A stretch of DNA of 64,000 nt, from positions 10,717 to 74,716 of the forward strand of contig CAKXHL010000012.1 of NCBI GenBank assembly GCA_934875375.1, given 5' to 3'. Below, piece by piece: positions 53,445 through 63,475 of the stretch (positions are counted from its first letter, which is position 1; every line of letters begins with the position of its first letter). Below the pieces are notes generated by a model that did not search any database, was not told where the DNA came from, and saw only the letters and a program-made list of their open reading frames with translations. Position numbers and translations under genes: made by a program. This DNA is from an uncultured bacterium (GTDB lineage Bacteria > Bacillota > Clostridia > Oscillospirales > Ruminococcaceae).

Positions 53445-53875
53445 TACTCTTCACCCTCCTCTGCTTCCTTTTCTTTTACAACAAATTTCGTTTTGATCGG
53501 CAGTTTGTGGCTTGCCAGACGGAACGCCTCGCGCGCCAGCTCCTCGGAAACGCCGCCGATCTCAAACATCACTCTGCCGGGTTTTACAACGGCAACCCAG
53601 TACTCGGGAGAACCTTTACCGGAACCCATTCGGGTTTCAGCCGGTTTCTGAGTGATTGGTTTATCCGGGAAGATTTTGATCCATACCTGACCGCCACGTT
53701 TGATGTAACGGGTCATGGCAATACGGGCCGCCTCAATCTGACGGGAGGAGATCCAAGCGGGCTCTGTCGCCTGGAGGCCATAATCGCCGTAAGTTACGGT
53801 GTTGCCTCTCATGGCTTTACCAGTCAGACGTCCTCTGTGGACTCTGCGGTATTTTACTCTTTTCGGCAGAAGCAT
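53444..53875 (-). CDS. rplP: 50S ribosomal protein L16
   Basis: The 143-residue protein ([100 protein letters not shown]) lies near the peptidyl transferase centre. It overlaps rpsC and rpmC by one base each. Confidence 0.97.
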   Translation of the reverse strand: MLLPKRVKYRRVHRGRLTGKAMRGNTVTYGDYGLQATEPAWISSRQIEAARIAMTRYIKRGGQVWIKIFPDKPITQKPAETRMGSGKGSPEYWVAVVKPGRVMFEIGGVSEELAREAFRLASHKLPIKTKFVVKEKEAEEGEE

Positions 53876-54561
53876 TAGTTTTTGCCTCCTTCCTTACGAG
53901 GCTGCTTTTTGCTATCGGCCAGAACGTCGCCGGTGTAGATCCACACCTTTACGCCGATCTTTCCGTAGGTGGTATCCGCCTCTGCAAAGCCGTAATCAAT
54001 GTCGGCGCGCAGGGTCTGCAGCGGAATGGTGCCCTCGTGATAATGTTCGCTACGCGCGATCTCCGCCCCGCCCAGACGGCCGGAAACGTTGACCTTAATG
54101 CCCTTGGCTCCCAGCTTCATCGCACGGCCGATAGCCTGCTTCATCGCACGGCGGAAGGACACGCGGCGCTCCAGCTGAGTGGCGATGCTCTCGGCAACCA
54201 GCTGCGCGTTTTTGTCCACTTGTTTTACTTCAACGATATTGATGAGAACCGCAACCGGAGTCTCTTTTCCTTCGTTGATCATTTTTTCACACTGCTGGCG
54301 CAGTTTTTCGATATCCGCACCGCCGCGGCCGATTACCATGCCAGGGCGCGCACAATGGATATGAATTCTGACTTTGGCAGCGTCGCGCTCGATCTCGATG
54401 CGGGGAACGCCGGCGCCATACAGGGTTTTCTTTAAGAATTTGCGAAGTTTGTAGTCCTCGACGAGGATATCGCCGAAAGCATCATCCTTAGCAAACCAGC
54501 GGGAATCCCAATCTTTGATAACGCCCACGCGAAGACCGTGGGGATTTACTTTCTGTCCCAT
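53875..54561 (-). CDS. rpsC: 30S ribosomal protein S3
   Basis: The 228-residue protein has a KH domain with the GRGG loop ([16 protein letters not shown]) and the C-terminal domain ending in the basic AREGGKN-like tail. It forms the mRNA entry site of the 30S subunit. Confidence 0.97.
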   Translation of the reverse strand: MGQKVNPHGLRVGVIKDWDSRWFAKDDAFGDILVEDYKLRKFLKKTLYGAGVPRIEIERDAAKVRIHIHCARPGMVIGRGGADIEKLRQQCEKMINEGKETPVAVLINIVEVKQVDKNAQLVAESIATQLERRVSFRRAMKQAIGRAMKLGAKGIKVNVSGRLGGAEIARSEHYHEGTIPLQTLRADIDYGFAEADTTYGKIGVKVWIYTGDVLADSKKQPRKEGGKN

Positions 54562-54582
54562 AGTTTACCTCCTTCTTTCAGC

Positions 54583-54918
54583 TTATTCCTTTTCTTTCAG
54601 GACCATGGTGACGTGAGAAGTTCTTTTCAGCACACGGAATGCGCGGCCCTGCGCTCTGGGTCTGATCCGTTTGAGTGTGGGACCGGGGCAGACATAACAC
54701 TCTGCAACATACAGGTTGTTTTTATCCATGTTGAAGTTGTTCTCGGCGTTGGCGACGGCCGAATTCAGGAGCTTCTCCAACGGCTCGCAAGCAGCCTTCG
54801 GGGTGTGCTTGAGTATTGCGCGAGCCAGCTGTGCGTCTTTGCCGCGGATCAGATCCAGGACAATCTGCACTTTTCTCGGTGCAATACGGGCGTATTTCAA
54901 ATAAGCCCTTGCTTCCAT
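54583..54918 (-). CDS. rplV: 50S ribosomal protein L22
   Basis: The 111-residue protein ([61 protein letters not shown]) carries the L22 fold and the [19 protein letters not shown] loop that reaches the exit tunnel. Confidence 0.97.
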   Translation of the reverse strand: MEARAYLKYARIAPRKVQIVLDLIRGKDAQLARAILKHTPKAACEPLEKLLNSAVANAENNFNMDKNNLYVAECYVCPGPTLKRIRPRAQGRAFRVLKRTSHVTMVLKEKE

Positions 54919-54936
54919 GTTAATCCTCCTTTCGGC

Positions 54937-55218
54937 CTACTTTCCGTTATTCGATTTCTTGGAACCGGCGTGGCCTTTATACGTTCTGGTGGGGGCAAAC
55001 TCGCCGAGTTTGTGTCCGACCATGTCTTCCGTTACATAAACCGGAACGTGTTTGCGTCCGTCATGCACGGCAAATGTGTGACCCACGAAATCCGGGAAGA
55101 TGGTGGATGCGCGGCTCCAGGTTTTAAGAACCTTTTTCTCGCCTGTTTTGTTCATTTCCTCAACGCGTTTGAGAAGCACCGGCAAAACGTAAGGTCCTTT
55201 TTTCAGACTTCTGCTCAT
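54937..55218 (-). CDS. rpsS: 30S ribosomal protein S19
   Basis: The 93-residue protein ([80 protein letters not shown]) is a full-length S19 in the 30S head. Confidence 0.97.
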   Translation of the reverse strand: MSRSLKKGPYVLPVLLKRVEEMNKTGEKKVLKTWSRASTIFPDFVGHTFAVHDGRKHVPVYVTEDMVGHKLGEFAPTRTYKGHAGSKKSNNGK

Positions 55219-55233
55219 GACTTTTTGCCTCCT

Positions 55234-56067
55234 TTACTTCGCGTTGCGACGTTTCACGATGAACTTATCGGAACGATTGTGATGTTTTCTGGTCTTGTAG
55301 CCCAGTGCGGGTTTGCCCCACGGGGTTACAGGGCCCGGACGGCCTACGGGAGACTTGCCTTCACCACCGCCGTGCGGATGGTCGTTGGGGTTCATGACAG
55401 AACCGCGGACAGTAGGTCTCCAACCCATGTGGCGTTTGCGGCCGGCTTTACCGTAGGATACGTTCTCATGGTCGATGTTGCCGACCTGGCCGATGGTGGC
55501 CATGCAGTTCGCCGGAACGTTGCGCAGCTCGCCGGAGGGCAGACGGATCAGCGCATAAGCGCCTTCTTTTGCCATCAGCTGAGCCTGGATGCCGGCGGCG
55601 CGGGCCAGCTGAGCACCTTTTCCGGGATACAGCTCCACGTTGTGGATGAAAGTACCGACCGGGATGTTGGCCAACGGCAGCGCATTGCCTGCGATGATGT
55701 CCGCCGCGGGACCGGAAACGACGGTATCGCCGACTTTCAGGCCGTTGGGGGCGATGATATAACGTTTTTCGCCGTCTTCATACTGCACCAGCGCAATATG
55801 AGCGGAACGGTTGGGGTCGTACTCCAGGGTCAGGACCTGAGCGGGGACCCCAGCTTTTTCTCTCTTGAAGTCGATAACACGGTATTTTCTTCTATTGCCG
55901 CCACCGCGATGACGAACAGTGATTCTACCGTAGCTGTTGCGGCCGGAGTTGGTCTTCAGAGACTCGACAAGGCTCTTCTCCGGAGCAACCTTAGACAACT
56001 GAGAGTAATCGGTAACGGTCATCTGACGACGAGCCGCTGTTGTCGGTTTATAGCTTTTGATAGCCAT
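55234..56067 (-). CDS. rplB: 50S ribosomal protein L2
   Basis: The 277-residue protein is recognised by [52 protein letters not shown] and the end [20 protein letters not shown]. It helps join the subunits and form the peptidyl transferase centre. A 60-base gap precedes it. Confidence 0.97.
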   Translation of the reverse strand: MAIKSYKPTTAARRQMTVTDYSQLSKVAPEKSLVESLKTNSGRNSYGRITVRHRGGGNRRKYRVIDFKREKAGVPAQVLTLEYDPNRSAHIALVQYEDGEKRYIIAPNGLKVGDTVVSGPAADIIAGNALPLANIPVGTFIHNVELYPGKGAQLARAAGIQAQLMAKEGAYALIRLPSGELRNVPANCMATIGQVGNIDHENVSYGKAGRKRHMGWRPTVRGSVMNPNDHPHGGGEGKSPVGRPGPVTPWGKPALGYKTRKHHNRSDKFIVKRRNAK

Positions 56068-56127
56068 TCGGTTTCACTCTCCTTGTTCAATGAGCTTTGC
56101 GGGATGATCTTTTGCTATCCCAGAAGC

Positions 56128-56421
56128 TTACATCATGCTCTCAAAGAATTCGATTCCCTTGGAGCCATCTTTCAGCGTTACGATAGCTTTTTTCCAATCC
56201 GGCTGATAGCCGCCATGCATGCCCTGGCGACGGAACTGGCCGGGGACGTTCATGGTGTTTACCTTTTTGACCTTTACGCCGAACAGTTCTTCCACCGCTT
56301 TGGCGATCTCGATCTTATTGGCATCGTTCGCAACCTTGAAGGTATACTTTTTGTTCGCAATACCGGACATGGAAGCCTCGGTAATAATCGGGCGAAGGAT
56401 AATGTCCTGTGCCTTTTTCAT
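56128..56421 (-). CDS. rplW: 50S ribosomal protein L23
   Basis: The 97-residue protein (KAQDIILRPIITEASMSGIANKKYTFKVANDANKIEIAKAVEELFGVKVKKVNTMNVPGQ) docks trigger factor and SRP at the exit tunnel. Its ATG overlaps the rplD stop by one base. Confidence 0.97.
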   Translation of the reverse strand: MKKAQDIILRPIITEASMSGIANKKYTFKVANDANKIEIAKAVEELFGVKVKKVNTMNVPGQFRRQGMHGGYQPDWKKAIVTLKDGSKGIEFFESMM

Positions 56422-57044
56422 TATGCGTACACCTCCTCGAGTTTTTCAACGGCGCTCTTGACGATGATGAATTTATCATGGTTCAAGATGTCGTACACAT
56501 TGATGGTGTTGACCAGCGCGGTCTGAACGCCCGGGATATTGCTGGCGCTCTGGATCAGTTTTTCATCAACGAAAGGCATAACGATCATGGCTTTTTTGTC
56601 AGCGCCCAAAGCTTTGAGCATATTGACAATCGTCTTGGTCTTGTACTCTTCCACGCTGATGTTGTCCAGAACGATCATATCGCCGTCTTTCACTTTGGAA
56701 GACAGGGCGGACAGCATGGCCAGTTTCTTCACCTTTTTGTTCAGAGAATATCTGTAGTCACGGGGTTTCGGGCCCAAAGCAACGCCGCCGTGTCTCCACT
56801 GGGGAGCTCTGATGGAGCCCTGTCTCGCGTGGCCGGTGCCTTTCTGTCTCCAGGGTTTGCGGCCGCCGCCTCTGACTTCGGTTCTGGTCAGAGTGGACTG
56901 GGTGCCCTGGCGCTGGTTGGCCAGGTAATTGACCACCGCAGCATGCATTACCACGCTGTTGGGTTCGATTCCGAATACGGCATCGGAAAGGGCGATATCG
57001 CCGACCACTTTGCCGGACATATCATATACGTTTACATTTGGCAT
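56421..57044 (-). CDS. rplD: 50S ribosomal protein L4
   Basis: The 207-residue protein has the L4 pattern with the long loop [42 protein letters not shown] that reaches the exit tunnel. In E. coli L4 also represses this operon; such control is not shown here. Confidence 0.97.
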   Translation of the reverse strand: MPNVNVYDMSGKVVGDIALSDAVFGIEPNSVVMHAAVVNYLANQRQGTQSTLTRTEVRGGGRKPWRQKGTGHARQGSIRAPQWRHGGVALGPKPRDYRYSLNKKVKKLAMLSALSSKVKDGDMIVLDNISVEEYKTKTIVNMLKALGADKKAMIVMPFVDEKLIQSASNIPGVQTALVNTINVYDILNHDKFIIVKSAVEKLEEVYA

Positions 57045-57061
57045 CGTGCTTCCTCCTTCCC

Positions 57062-57697
57062 TTATGCCTTTTTAACGCTGTCGGTCAGATAAACGATTCC
57101 GCCTTTGGGGCCGGGAATCGCGCCCTTCAGCGCAATCAGGTTGTTTTCTGCGTCTACCTTAACTACAGTCAGGTTCTGAACGGTAACCCGCTCAACGCCC
57201 ATGTGGCCAGGCAGCTTTTTGCCCTTCATGACTCTGGAAGGGTCGGAACACGCGCCCATGGAGCCTGCATGTCTGGCAACAGGACCGGAACCGTGTGTCT
57301 CTTTCAGTCTGGAAAAATGGTAGCGCTTGATGGTACCGGCGTATCCTTTACCTTTGGAAGTACCGCAAGCGTCTACTCTGTCCCCTACCTCGAAGGTGTC
57401 CGCTTTGATGATCTCGCCAACGTTTACGCCAGAGCAGTCGTCAAGTCTGAACTCTCTGAGTACGCGTTTGCAGGCGACATCCGCTTTTGCAAAGTGACCC
57501 TGCAGGGGTTTGGAAACCTTTTTCTGCGCAATGTCGCCAAAGCCCACCTGAATGGACTCGTAACCGTCGTTTTCGACAGTCTTTTTCTGGACGACAACGC
57601 AGGGGCCGGCTTCCACGACGGTAACGGGAACAAATTTGCCCGCTTCGTCAAAAATCTGGGTCATGCCGATTTTTTTGCCTACGATGCATTTTTGCAT
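57062..57697 (-). CDS. rplC: 50S ribosomal protein L3
   Basis: The 211-residue protein ([78 protein letters not shown]) binds 23S rRNA early in assembly near the peptidyl transferase centre. Confidence 0.97.
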   Translation of the reverse strand: MQKCIVGKKIGMTQIFDEAGKFVPVTVVEAGPCVVVQKKTVENDGYESIQVGFGDIAQKKVSKPLQGHFAKADVACKRVLREFRLDDCSGVNVGEIIKADTFEVGDRVDACGTSKGKGYAGTIKRYHFSRLKETHGSGPVARHAGSMGACSDPSRVMKGKKLPGHMGVERVTVQNLTVVKVDAENNLIALKGAIPGPKGGIVYLTDSVKKA

Positions 57698-57772
57698 TCT
57701 TTTCTCCTCCTTTGGTTATTGGTTGACGGAGCATCCCGCCAACTTGACCTGGCAGCGCATGAAACTGAGAAA

Positions 57773-58090
57773 TTAAAGTTTAATTTCGATTTCTACGCCA
57801 GCCGGGAGCTCAAGACCCTGCAGCGCTTCAACAGTTTTGTTGGAAGGGCGCAGAATGTCAATGAGTCTTTTGTGGGTTCTCATCTCAAACTGCTCACGGC
57901 TGTCTTTGTACTTGTGCACCGCGCGCAGAATGGTTACAACTTCTTTTTCGGTGGGCAGCGGGATGGGACCGGAAACCCGGGCGCCAGTACGCTTTACGGT
58001 TTCAACAATCTTCTCCGCAGCGGTATCCACCAGCTGATGGTCATAACCTTTGAGTCTGATTCTGATTTTTTCTTTGACTGCCACTACCAT
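57773..58090 (-). CDS. rpsJ: 30S ribosomal protein S10
   Basis: The 105-residue protein ([80 protein letters not shown]) is the first gene of the super-operon. AAGGAGG precedes the start. A long leader of about 300 bases lies upstream. Confidence 0.97.
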   Translation of the reverse strand: MVVAVKEKIRIRLKGYDHQLVDTAAEKIVETVKRTGARVSGPIPLPTEKEVVTILRAVHKYKDSREQFEMRTHKRLIDILRPSNKTVEALQGLELPAGVEIEIKL

Positions 58091-58402
58091 CGCCTCCTTG
58101 AGATAACTTTTTTCGGGTGGGACGACGACATTAGTTGAACACTGTTCCGTGTGTTTCGCGCTTTAACATTTAAAAACCGGCCAAATCAGCACTTGTCAAA
58201 AAGTACAGTTTGTCCGGGACTTGACAGGGTAAATGTCAAAAAGCGACAGGGAGAATGTGCTTTTTCTACAAAAGCGCATCCAGCATGTCAACGGTATTCT
58301 TGTCGCCCGGTTTGAAATCGGACATACTCGGCAGAAATTACCCGCCTGCGGCGGCAACCTCCTGCTTCATCGCATATCTTAGTGCAGTCACGCTCAATTA
58401 TA
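58091..58402 (-). promoter_or_regulatory. Long leader and promoter region of the S10 super-operon
   Basis: A minus-strand TATAAT at 58402-58397 gives a leader of about 300 bases before rpsJ. It contains TTGACA-TTTACCC-TGTCAA, a 6-bp inverted repeat (58221-58239), and two near-identical copies of CTGT-ACTTTTTGACA (58208-58194 and 58248-58234). The repeats may be -35-like elements of further promoters or a protein-binding RNA. No known ribosomal leader was recognised. Confidence 0.45.
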
Positions 58403-58642
58403 ATAACATAGCCCCCGGATAAAAGCAAGCTTTTTTTCTTCAAAATCTTGCGATCTTGGCGGAAATTCTCCCACAATTCTGTTGTCCATTCATCCGGGTG
58501 TTTCCCGGCGGGATTTTTGGCGTGAGAGCTTGCTTCTTCGGGGGCTTTTACGGTAACAGAAGCGTTTTTTCCCTCTTTCCGGGAAAGCGTCCGCTCCCAT
58601 ATAAATTTTTGCGGTTTGAGCTCATAGGTGCCCGGATCGCTT
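58403..58642. other. Intergenic upstream of the S10 promoter, no gene seen
   Basis: Short open frames on both strands lack ribosome binding sites or recognisable products. Nothing else was noted. Confidence 0.4.
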
Positions 58643-58675
58643 TTTTGCCGCCGGTGTGTAAGACCGGCGGCAAAA
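58643..58675 (-). other. 13-bp hairpin downstream of the lipoprotein gene
   Basis: TTTTGCCGCCGGT (58643-58655) pairs with ACCGGCGGCAAAA (58663-58675). On the minus strand A residues, not T, follow, so it is at best a weak terminator for the gene ending at 58682. Confidence 0.5.
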
Positions 58676-58681
58676 TGGCAT

Positions 58682-59452
58682 TTATCTGCTTTCTTCTCCC
58701 TTTGTTGGAAAGAGCCGTTCTCTTTCCTCCTCGGTCATAGCCGAATAATTTTTCCCGTCGGGCAGCCGCTGCAGCGCGCCGCTGCGGATATCCAGCACAT
58801 ACCAATCGTATTGCTGCGGCATCGGCTCATCCACACCAGTCGCATTGACCCGTGCCAGCGCCTCCTGAAACGCCTGAGATTCATAGCCGATGAGCATGCG
58901 GTAATTGGACAGAAACCAGGAGAAAAAAGGCTTTTCTGAAGAAAAGATCTTTTGTGTTTCGCAGTCAGGGCTTTCCGGGTAGAACACCTGGTAAAGGTCA
59001 TTGCCCACCTGATAATAAAAAACATATTCGCCGGGCAGAAAAGCCGAAATATTTCCCTGAATTTCGGCGGGGACTTCGTATATGGCGGCCTTTTTGTATT
59101 CCACGCCGCCCGCCTCCGTTAAAACCAGCTGCGCAGTCGGGAAATAAACCGTCCTGCCATATCCGGATCCGCTTGCACAGGTCAGAGACTGGCACCAGTT
59201 GACATACCGTTCCCGGCTAAAGTATTCCTCCCGGCTCATCGTCATGCCATGCCCGGCAAAATCGGGTGTATCCGTCCCAAGCGCTTCCGAGGATTCCACA
59301 CTCTGCGCCTGCCCGTCCGTCTGGGCTCCGGGATCTGACGCAGCTTCCTCCGCTGCACGGCAGCCGCCAAGGAAAAGACAGGCAACGCAAAGGCCAAGGC
59401 AAACACAGCGCTTTCCAGTCAGCCTTAGCAATTGAAGCGCATTTCTTTTCAT
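58682..59452 (-). CDS. Lipoprotein of unknown function (256 aa)
   Basis: A signal peptide with lipobox LFLGGC anchors the protein outside the membrane. After a Gln/Ser-rich linker of about 40 residues, the mature domain (YFSRERYVNWCQSLTCASGSGYGRTVYFPTAQLVL, then GNDLYQVFYPESPDCETQKIF) has four Cys that could form disulfides in an extracellular setting. I do not recognise a family. AAAGGAG precedes the ATG, and a textbook sigma-A promoter lies upstream, so it is probably well expressed. Confidence 0.7.
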   Translation of the reverse strand: MKRNALQLLRLTGKRCVCLGLCVACLFLGGCRAAEEAASDPGAQTDGQAQSVESSEALGTDTPDFAGHGMTMSREEYFSRERYVNWCQSLTCASGSGYGRTVYFPTAQLVLTEAGGVEYKKAAIYEVPAEIQGNISAFLPGEYVFYYQVGNDLYQVFYPESPDCETQKIFSSEKPFFSWFLSNYRMLIGYESQAFQEALARVNATGVDEPMPQQYDWYVLDIRSGALQRLPDGKNYSAMTEEERERLFPTKGEESR

Positions 59453-59507
59453 ACAAGGGTACTCCTTTCTTTTTTAAAAGGAAAGGGTGCACACTTTCTT
59501 TAATCAA

Positions 59508-59536
59508 AGTATAATTTTTATAAATTACATTGTCAA
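59508..59536 (-). promoter_or_regulatory. Strong sigma-A promoter of the lipoprotein gene
   Basis: TTGACA (59536-59531) and TATACT (59513-59508) on the minus strand are 17 bases apart in a very AT-rich context. Confidence 0.87.
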
Positions 59537-59613
59537 TATCTGTAATTTCTAAATGCCTGCAAAAACTTTGGCGGGTTTGCCAAGTAGTATTTGATCCTTA
59601 TTCCCGTATTCAT

Positions 59614-59660
59614 AAAAAGTGCCGGAAGAGCCCGTATGGAGCTTTTCCGGCACCTTTTTT
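59614..59660 (-). terminator. Terminator of typA
   Basis: GTGCCGGAAGAGC (59619-59631) pairs with GCTTTTCCGGCAC (59641-59653), with one G-U pair, followed by TTTTTATG on the minus strand. Confidence 0.83.
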
Positions 59661-59683
59661 ACAGTACAGCTTTCGGCTGCGCT

Positions 59684-61501
59684 TTATTTTTTCATAATGG
59701 CTTTCATCCGCTGGGCATTGTCCAGAATCCGCTTGCGCAGCCGGATGTTTTTGGGAGTGACTTCCACCAGCTCATCGTCGCCGATAAACTCCAGCGCATC
59801 CTCCAGGCTCATGCGGCGAGGCGGCGTTAAGCGCAGCGCGTCGTCACTGCCGGAAGAACGGGTGTTGGTCAGATGCTTTTTCTTACACACATTGACTGCA
59901 ATATCCCCAGCTTTCGGCGACTGGCCAACGATCATTCCCTCGTAGACCTGCACGCCTGCACCGATAAACAAAGCACCCCGCTCCTGAGCGTTATACAATC
60001 CATAAACCACTGCCTCACCAGTTTCAAAGGCGATCAAAGAACCGGTCACGCGGCGAGGAATATCCCCTTTATACGGCTGATAGCCGTCAAACACCGAGGT
60101 CATGATTCCCTCGCCGCGGGTAGCCGTCATAAAATCGCTGCGGTAGCCAAACAGACCGCGGGACGGAATGGAAAACTCCACCCGCATCCGGTTACCCTGG
60201 GGCGCCATATGGATCAGTTCACCCTTGCGGCGGCCCATCTCTTCCATTACCGAGCCGACCGATTCCTCCGGCACATCCACCACCAGATGCTCCATCGGTT
60301 CGTGCAGCTTGCCGCCGATCTCCTTAAACAGCACTCTGGGAGTGCTGACCTGGAACTCATACCCCTCCCGGCGCATGGTCTCGATCAGGATGGACAGATG
60401 CATTTCGCCGCGGCCAGAAACCTTAAACGCCTCGGTGGTATCGGTATCTTCTACCCGTAAAGAAACGTCTTTCAATAACTCTTTGTATAAACGATCTCTT
60501 AAATGACGAGAAGTAACAAATTTTCCTTCTTTTCCGGCAAACGGACTATCATTCACAGAGAAAGTCATCTCCACCGTCGGCTCTGAAATCCGGACAAACG
60601 GAAGCGGCTCCGGACAGTTCACATCCGTTAAGGTATGGCCGATGGTGATATTCTCCAATCCTGAAATACTGATGATATCCCCCACTTTGGCTTCTTCCAC
60701 CGGCACCCGCTTGAGCCCGTCAAACTGGAACATGGTGGCGATTTTACCGCGGGTGGTTTTATCCTTTTGGTAATAATCGGTGATTGCCACCTCCTGACCC
60801 ACTTTCATGGAACCGCGATCAATGCGGCCAATGCAAATACGGCCCACATACTCATTGTAGTCCAAAGAGGAAACTAGCATCTGCAGTGGGGCGGCCTCGT
60901 CCCCTTCCGGCGCGGGGATATACTCCAGAATGGTTTCAAACAGCGGCTGCAAATCTTTGCCGGGTTGATAGGGGGAAAGGCTGGCCGTGCCGTCACGGCC
61001 GGAGCAGTAGACCACAGGGCTGTCCAGCTGCTCTTCCGAAGCATCCAGATCCAAAAGCAGTTCCAGCACTTCGTCGGCAATCTCATCAGTCCGGGCGTCC
61101 GGCCGGTCGATTTTGTTCACTACCACAATCACCCGATGACCCAGGTCCAGCGCCTTTTGCAAAACAAAACGAGTCTGGGGCATAGGGCCTTCGAAAGAAT
61201 CCACCAAAAGCAGAACGCCGTCTACCATTTTGAGCACACGCTCCACCTCTCCGCCAAAATCGGCATGTCCAGGGGTATCAATAATATTGATTTTTACATC
61301 TTTATAATAAGCTGCAGTATTTTTCGCCAAAATCGTAATGCCCCGTTCTCGCTCCAGGTCGTTGTTGTCCATCACACGGTCGGCAACCTCCTGATTTTCG
61401 CGAAACACCCCGCCCTGTTTTAGCATTTCATCCACCAATGTGGTTTTCCCGTGATCAACGTGGGCGATAATCGCAATATTTCTCAAATCATTTCTAATCA
61501 A
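59684..61501 (-). CDS. typA: GTP-binding protein TypA/BipA
   Basis: The 605-residue translational GTPase resembles EF-G. Its G domain has [17 protein letters not shown] (P loop), [11 protein letters not shown] (switch 1), [12 protein letters not shown] and NKIDRPDAR; domains II, III and V follow, with the TypA-specific C-terminal region ([21 protein letters not shown]). It binds 70S ribosomes and helps 50S assembly and growth under stress or cold. The length is typical. It forms a single-gene unit with its own terminator. Confidence 0.96.
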   Translation of the reverse strand: MIRNDLRNIAIIAHVDHGKTTLVDEMLKQGGVFRENQEVADRVMDNNDLERERGITILAKNTAAYYKDVKINIIDTPGHADFGGEVERVLKMVDGVLLLVDSFEGPMPQTRFVLQKALDLGHRVIVVVNKIDRPDARTDEIADEVLELLLDLDASEEQLDSPVVYCSGRDGTASLSPYQPGKDLQPLFETILEYIPAPEGDEAAPLQMLVSSLDYNEYVGRICIGRIDRGSMKVGQEVAITDYYQKDKTTRGKIATMFQFDGLKRVPVEEAKVGDIISISGLENITIGHTLTDVNCPEPLPFVRISEPTVEMTFSVNDSPFAGKEGKFVTSRHLRDRLYKELLKDVSLRVEDTDTTEAFKVSGRGEMHLSILIETMRREGYEFQVSTPRVLFKEIGGKLHEPMEHLVVDVPEESVGSVMEEMGRRKGELIHMAPQGNRMRVEFSIPSRGLFGYRSDFMTATRGEGIMTSVFDGYQPYKGDIPRRVTGSLIAFETGEAVVYGLYNAQERGALFIGAGVQVYEGMIVGQSPKAGDIAVNVCKKKHLTNTRSSGSDDALRLTPPRRMSLEDALEFIGDDELVEVTPKNIRLRKRILDNAQRMKAIMKK

Positions 61502-61609
61502 ACCGGATTCCTCTTTTCTCTTTCAAAAAGATTTCTGCGAGCCTTTCGCTCCTCCCGCCGGGTACGCATTTTCTGTAAATCCGGCGGCCGCATTTTGCAG
61601 TGACAGTTT

Positions 61610-61638
61610 ATTATAGACCTTTTTTGCTATCTTTTCCA
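61610..61638 (-). promoter_or_regulatory. Candidate promoter of typA
   Basis: TATAAT (61615-61610) with TGGAAA (61638-61633) at a 17-base spacing on the minus strand, about 105 bases before the typA start. The -10 is perfect and the -35 is moderate. An 8-bp hairpin (TGCCCAAA/TTTGGGCA, 61673-61692) lies just upstream of unknown meaning. Confidence 0.5.
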
Positions 61639-61845
61639 TAAAAAAAGCAAAAAATCTTTGTTTTTTCCCTTTTGCCCAAAGACTTTTGGGCATTCTGGCT
61701 CTTTTTGTACGAGAATGGCCTTTCGAAGAGAAAAAATACGACAGAATACAGATCTCTGCCTGGAATGCCACTTTCCTCAAGGTCAGAATATTCAGAAAAA
61801 TTCTTTCAAAGGTACTATCATCAGCTCCTATATTTCCTGTTTTAC

Positions 61846-61882
61846 CGAAAAAGGGCGCTTCCCGACAAGAGGGCGCCCTTAA
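61846..61882 (-). terminator. Terminator of the lexA-reductase operon
   Basis: AAGGGCGC (61851-61858) pairs with GCGCCCTT (61873-61880); an inner CCC/GGG pairing shortens the loop. T5 follows on the minus strand, after the reductase stop at 61891. Confidence 0.75.
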
Positions 61883-61890
61883 GATACATT

Positions 61891-62520
61891 TTACCGAATA
61901 AAATTCGTGGAAGTACGCGGATATTTTTCCGGCAGCGGCACAGCGGCGCGACTATATTCCAGCGTTTTGAGCATCCATGCCATATTTCGGCCAATGTTTT
62001 CCATAATCTGGACGCCCTCCATATCTTGCTGCGCTTCACCGGGGCGCATACCATGAATGGCATTCCAATAGAAAGACGGAACAATCAGCGCATTGGCCAG
62101 ATTAAAATAATTGTTCATCTGGTGAAAAGCATCCACACCACCGGAACGGCGCAATGCCACAACACCTGCTACCGGTTTATAGGCACACAATTGCCCGCCG
62201 CCGCAATAAAAGAAACGATCCAGAAAGCTTTTCATTGTGCCTGCAATTCCAGAGTAGTACACAGGGGACCCGATGACCAACCCATCGCATTCCGCCATGA
62301 GACGAACACATTCATTTACCGGGTCTTCTGTGAATACGCACAACCCTCCCGACGTACGCCGGCACCCGCCGCAGGCCATGCACCCGCGAATCGCTTGATT
62401 CCCCACCTGAATCGAAACCGTCTCAATTTGCTGTGCCGCCAACTCTTTTTCAATCGCTGACAGCGCTGCTGCAGTATTTCCATTTTTGCGCGGGCTCCCG
62501 TTAATCAACAAAACTTTCAC
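61891..62520 (-). CDS. Flavodoxin-like NAD(P)H-dependent FMN reductase
   Basis: The 209-residue protein begins VKVLLINGSPRKNGNTAAAL, the FMN phosphate loop of the flavodoxin-like reductase/WrbA family. CMACGGCRRTSGGLC is a Cys-rich loop seen in iron-sulfur flavoprotein-like members, and GSPVYYSGIAGTMKSFLDRFFY is the conserved flavin-ring segment. Its electron partner is unknown. The GTG start at 62520 has GGGAGG just upstream; the open frame begins five codons earlier, within that site. It lies 18 bases after lexA and appears to be in the SOS operon. Confidence 0.88.
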   Translation of the reverse strand: MKVLLINGSPRKNGNTAAALSAIEKELAAQQIETVSIQVGNQAIRGCMACGGCRRTSGGLCVFTEDPVNECVRLMAECDGLVIGSPVYYSGIAGTMKSFLDRFFYCGGGQLCAYKPVAGVVALRRSGGVDAFHQMNNYFNLANALIVPSFYWNAIHGMRPGEAQQDMEGVQIMENIGRNMAWMLKTLEYSRAAVPLPEKYPRTSTNFIR

Positions 62521-62538
62521 CGGTTTTCCTCCCATCCA

Positions 62539-63126
62539 TTATTCATAAAAGCGCAGGCATGCGATAACCTTTCCCAATATCGAACAGGAATCCACAATGA
62601 TCGGATCCATCGTATCATTCTCCGGCTGGAGGCGGTAATGGCCGTTCTCTTTAAAAAAACGTTTCACGGTTGCCTCGTCTTCAATCAGGGCTACTACGAT
62701 TTCACCGTTATAGGCCGCGGTTTCCCGTCTGGCAACAATTACATCTCCGTCAAGTATGCCCGCATTGACCATACTTTCACCCTTCACACGCAGCGCGAAC
62801 AGATCACTCCCGTCGCCATACTTGGTCTGAAATGGAATATATTCCTCAACATCTTCCACTGCCAGAATGGGTTGGCCGGCGGTTACCGTTCCCAAAAGCG
62901 GCACCTTTACACTCCCGCTGCCGGGCAGACGAATGGCACGGTTGAGATTTTCCTCCCGTACAATATAGCCCCCCTCCTCTAATTCCTTGAGGTATTTATG
63001 AACAGTAGAGGTGGATTTGATTTGCAGCGCGGCACAAATTTCCCGCACTGACGGCGGAACTCCGTCGCTGATTTCCCGGGTGATATAATCTAAAATTCTG
63101 CGGGCTTTCTCATTCAACTGGCTCAT
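62539..63126 (-). CDS. lexA: LexA repressor
   Basis: The 195-residue SOS repressor has a winged-helix N-domain (ARRILDYITREISDGVPPSVREICAALQIKSTSTVHKYLKELEEGG), the Ala-Gly self-cleavage site at 83-84 (TVTAGQP) and the catalytic dyad Ser118 (KGESMVNAGIL) and Lys155 (EATVKRFF). RecA filaments trigger its autocleavage. It has its own operator overlapping the promoter, consistent with autoregulation. Confidence 0.96.
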   Translation of the reverse strand: MSQLNEKARRILDYITREISDGVPPSVREICAALQIKSTSTVHKYLKELEEGGYIVREENLNRAIRLPGSGSVKVPLLGTVTAGQPILAVEDVEEYIPFQTKYGDGSDLFALRVKGESMVNAGILDGDVIVARRETAAYNGEIVVALIEDEATVKRFFKENGHYRLQPENDTMDPIIVDSCSILGKVIACLRFYE

Positions 63127-63172
63127 AGTGCTCTCCTTTCAGGCAAGATCGCCGGTTGCGGCGCTTTTTTTC

Positions 63173-63213
63173 ATCATAACATATCTTTTTCAAAATTGCA
63201 AACATACGTTTTG
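63173..63213 (-). promoter_or_regulatory. lexA promoter with overlapping SOS-type box
   Basis: TTGCAA (63201-63196) and TATGAT (63178-63173) on the minus strand are 17 bases apart. The palindrome CAAAC-ATACG-TTTTG (63199-63213) overlaps the -35 and resembles the Firmicutes SOS box CGAAC-N4-GTTCG with A in place of G at the conserved half-site position. Confidence 0.7.
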
Positions 63214-63372
63214 TTACTGTTTCTTCACATGAATTGGTAAAAATGTTTATTTTTTGTTCACTCGAAAACAACACTTCTTCTGCCCGGATGGGTATAATAA
63301 GATTGTACCCAATAAACGCAGCCGCAGCGTTTGGGTATAAACTCTACCTTCCTCAAAAAACACACCTCAAAA
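63214..63372. other. Intergenic with possible small RNA start
   Basis: A plus-strand TATAAT at 63293-63298 precedes a stem-loop at 63306-63340 (TACCC and AAACGC against GCGTTT and GGGTA). No protein gene is supported on the plus strand. Confidence 0.35.
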
Positions 63373-63375
63373 CGC

Positions 63376-63410
63376 AAAAAGGAGCAGGTTTTACCTGCTC
63401 CTTTTTGTAT
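63376..63410. terminator. Strong hairpin terminator
   Basis: CAAAAAGGAGCAGG pairs with CCTGCTCCTTTTTG around TTTTA, with T-runs on both strands. No annotated gene ends here on plus; on minus it is a second terminator after the gene at 63476. Confidence 0.75.
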
Positions 63411-63437
63411 GTCGCCCCAAAAAAGCTTTCCAAATGA

Positions 63438-63474
63438 AAAAAGGAGCGGAGTATTCTATTACTCCGTCCCTTTT
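63438..63474 (-). terminator. Terminator of the 109-residue protein gene
   Basis: GGGACGGAGTA pairs imperfectly with TACTCCGCTCC on the minus strand and is followed by TTTTTTC, immediately after the stop at 63476. Confidence 0.7.
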
Positions 63475-63475
63475 T

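Noticed and set aside
54538..56526. 662-codon open frame on the plus strand
   Set aside because: It lies fully antisense to rpsC, rplV, rpsS, rplB and rplW, has no ribosome binding site, and its product is Phe/His-rich with no recognisable fold; it is a shadow of GC-skewed ribosomal genes.
58288..58476. 62-codon minus-strand frame in the rpsJ leader
   Set aside because: It spans the predicted S10 promoter and has no conserved features.
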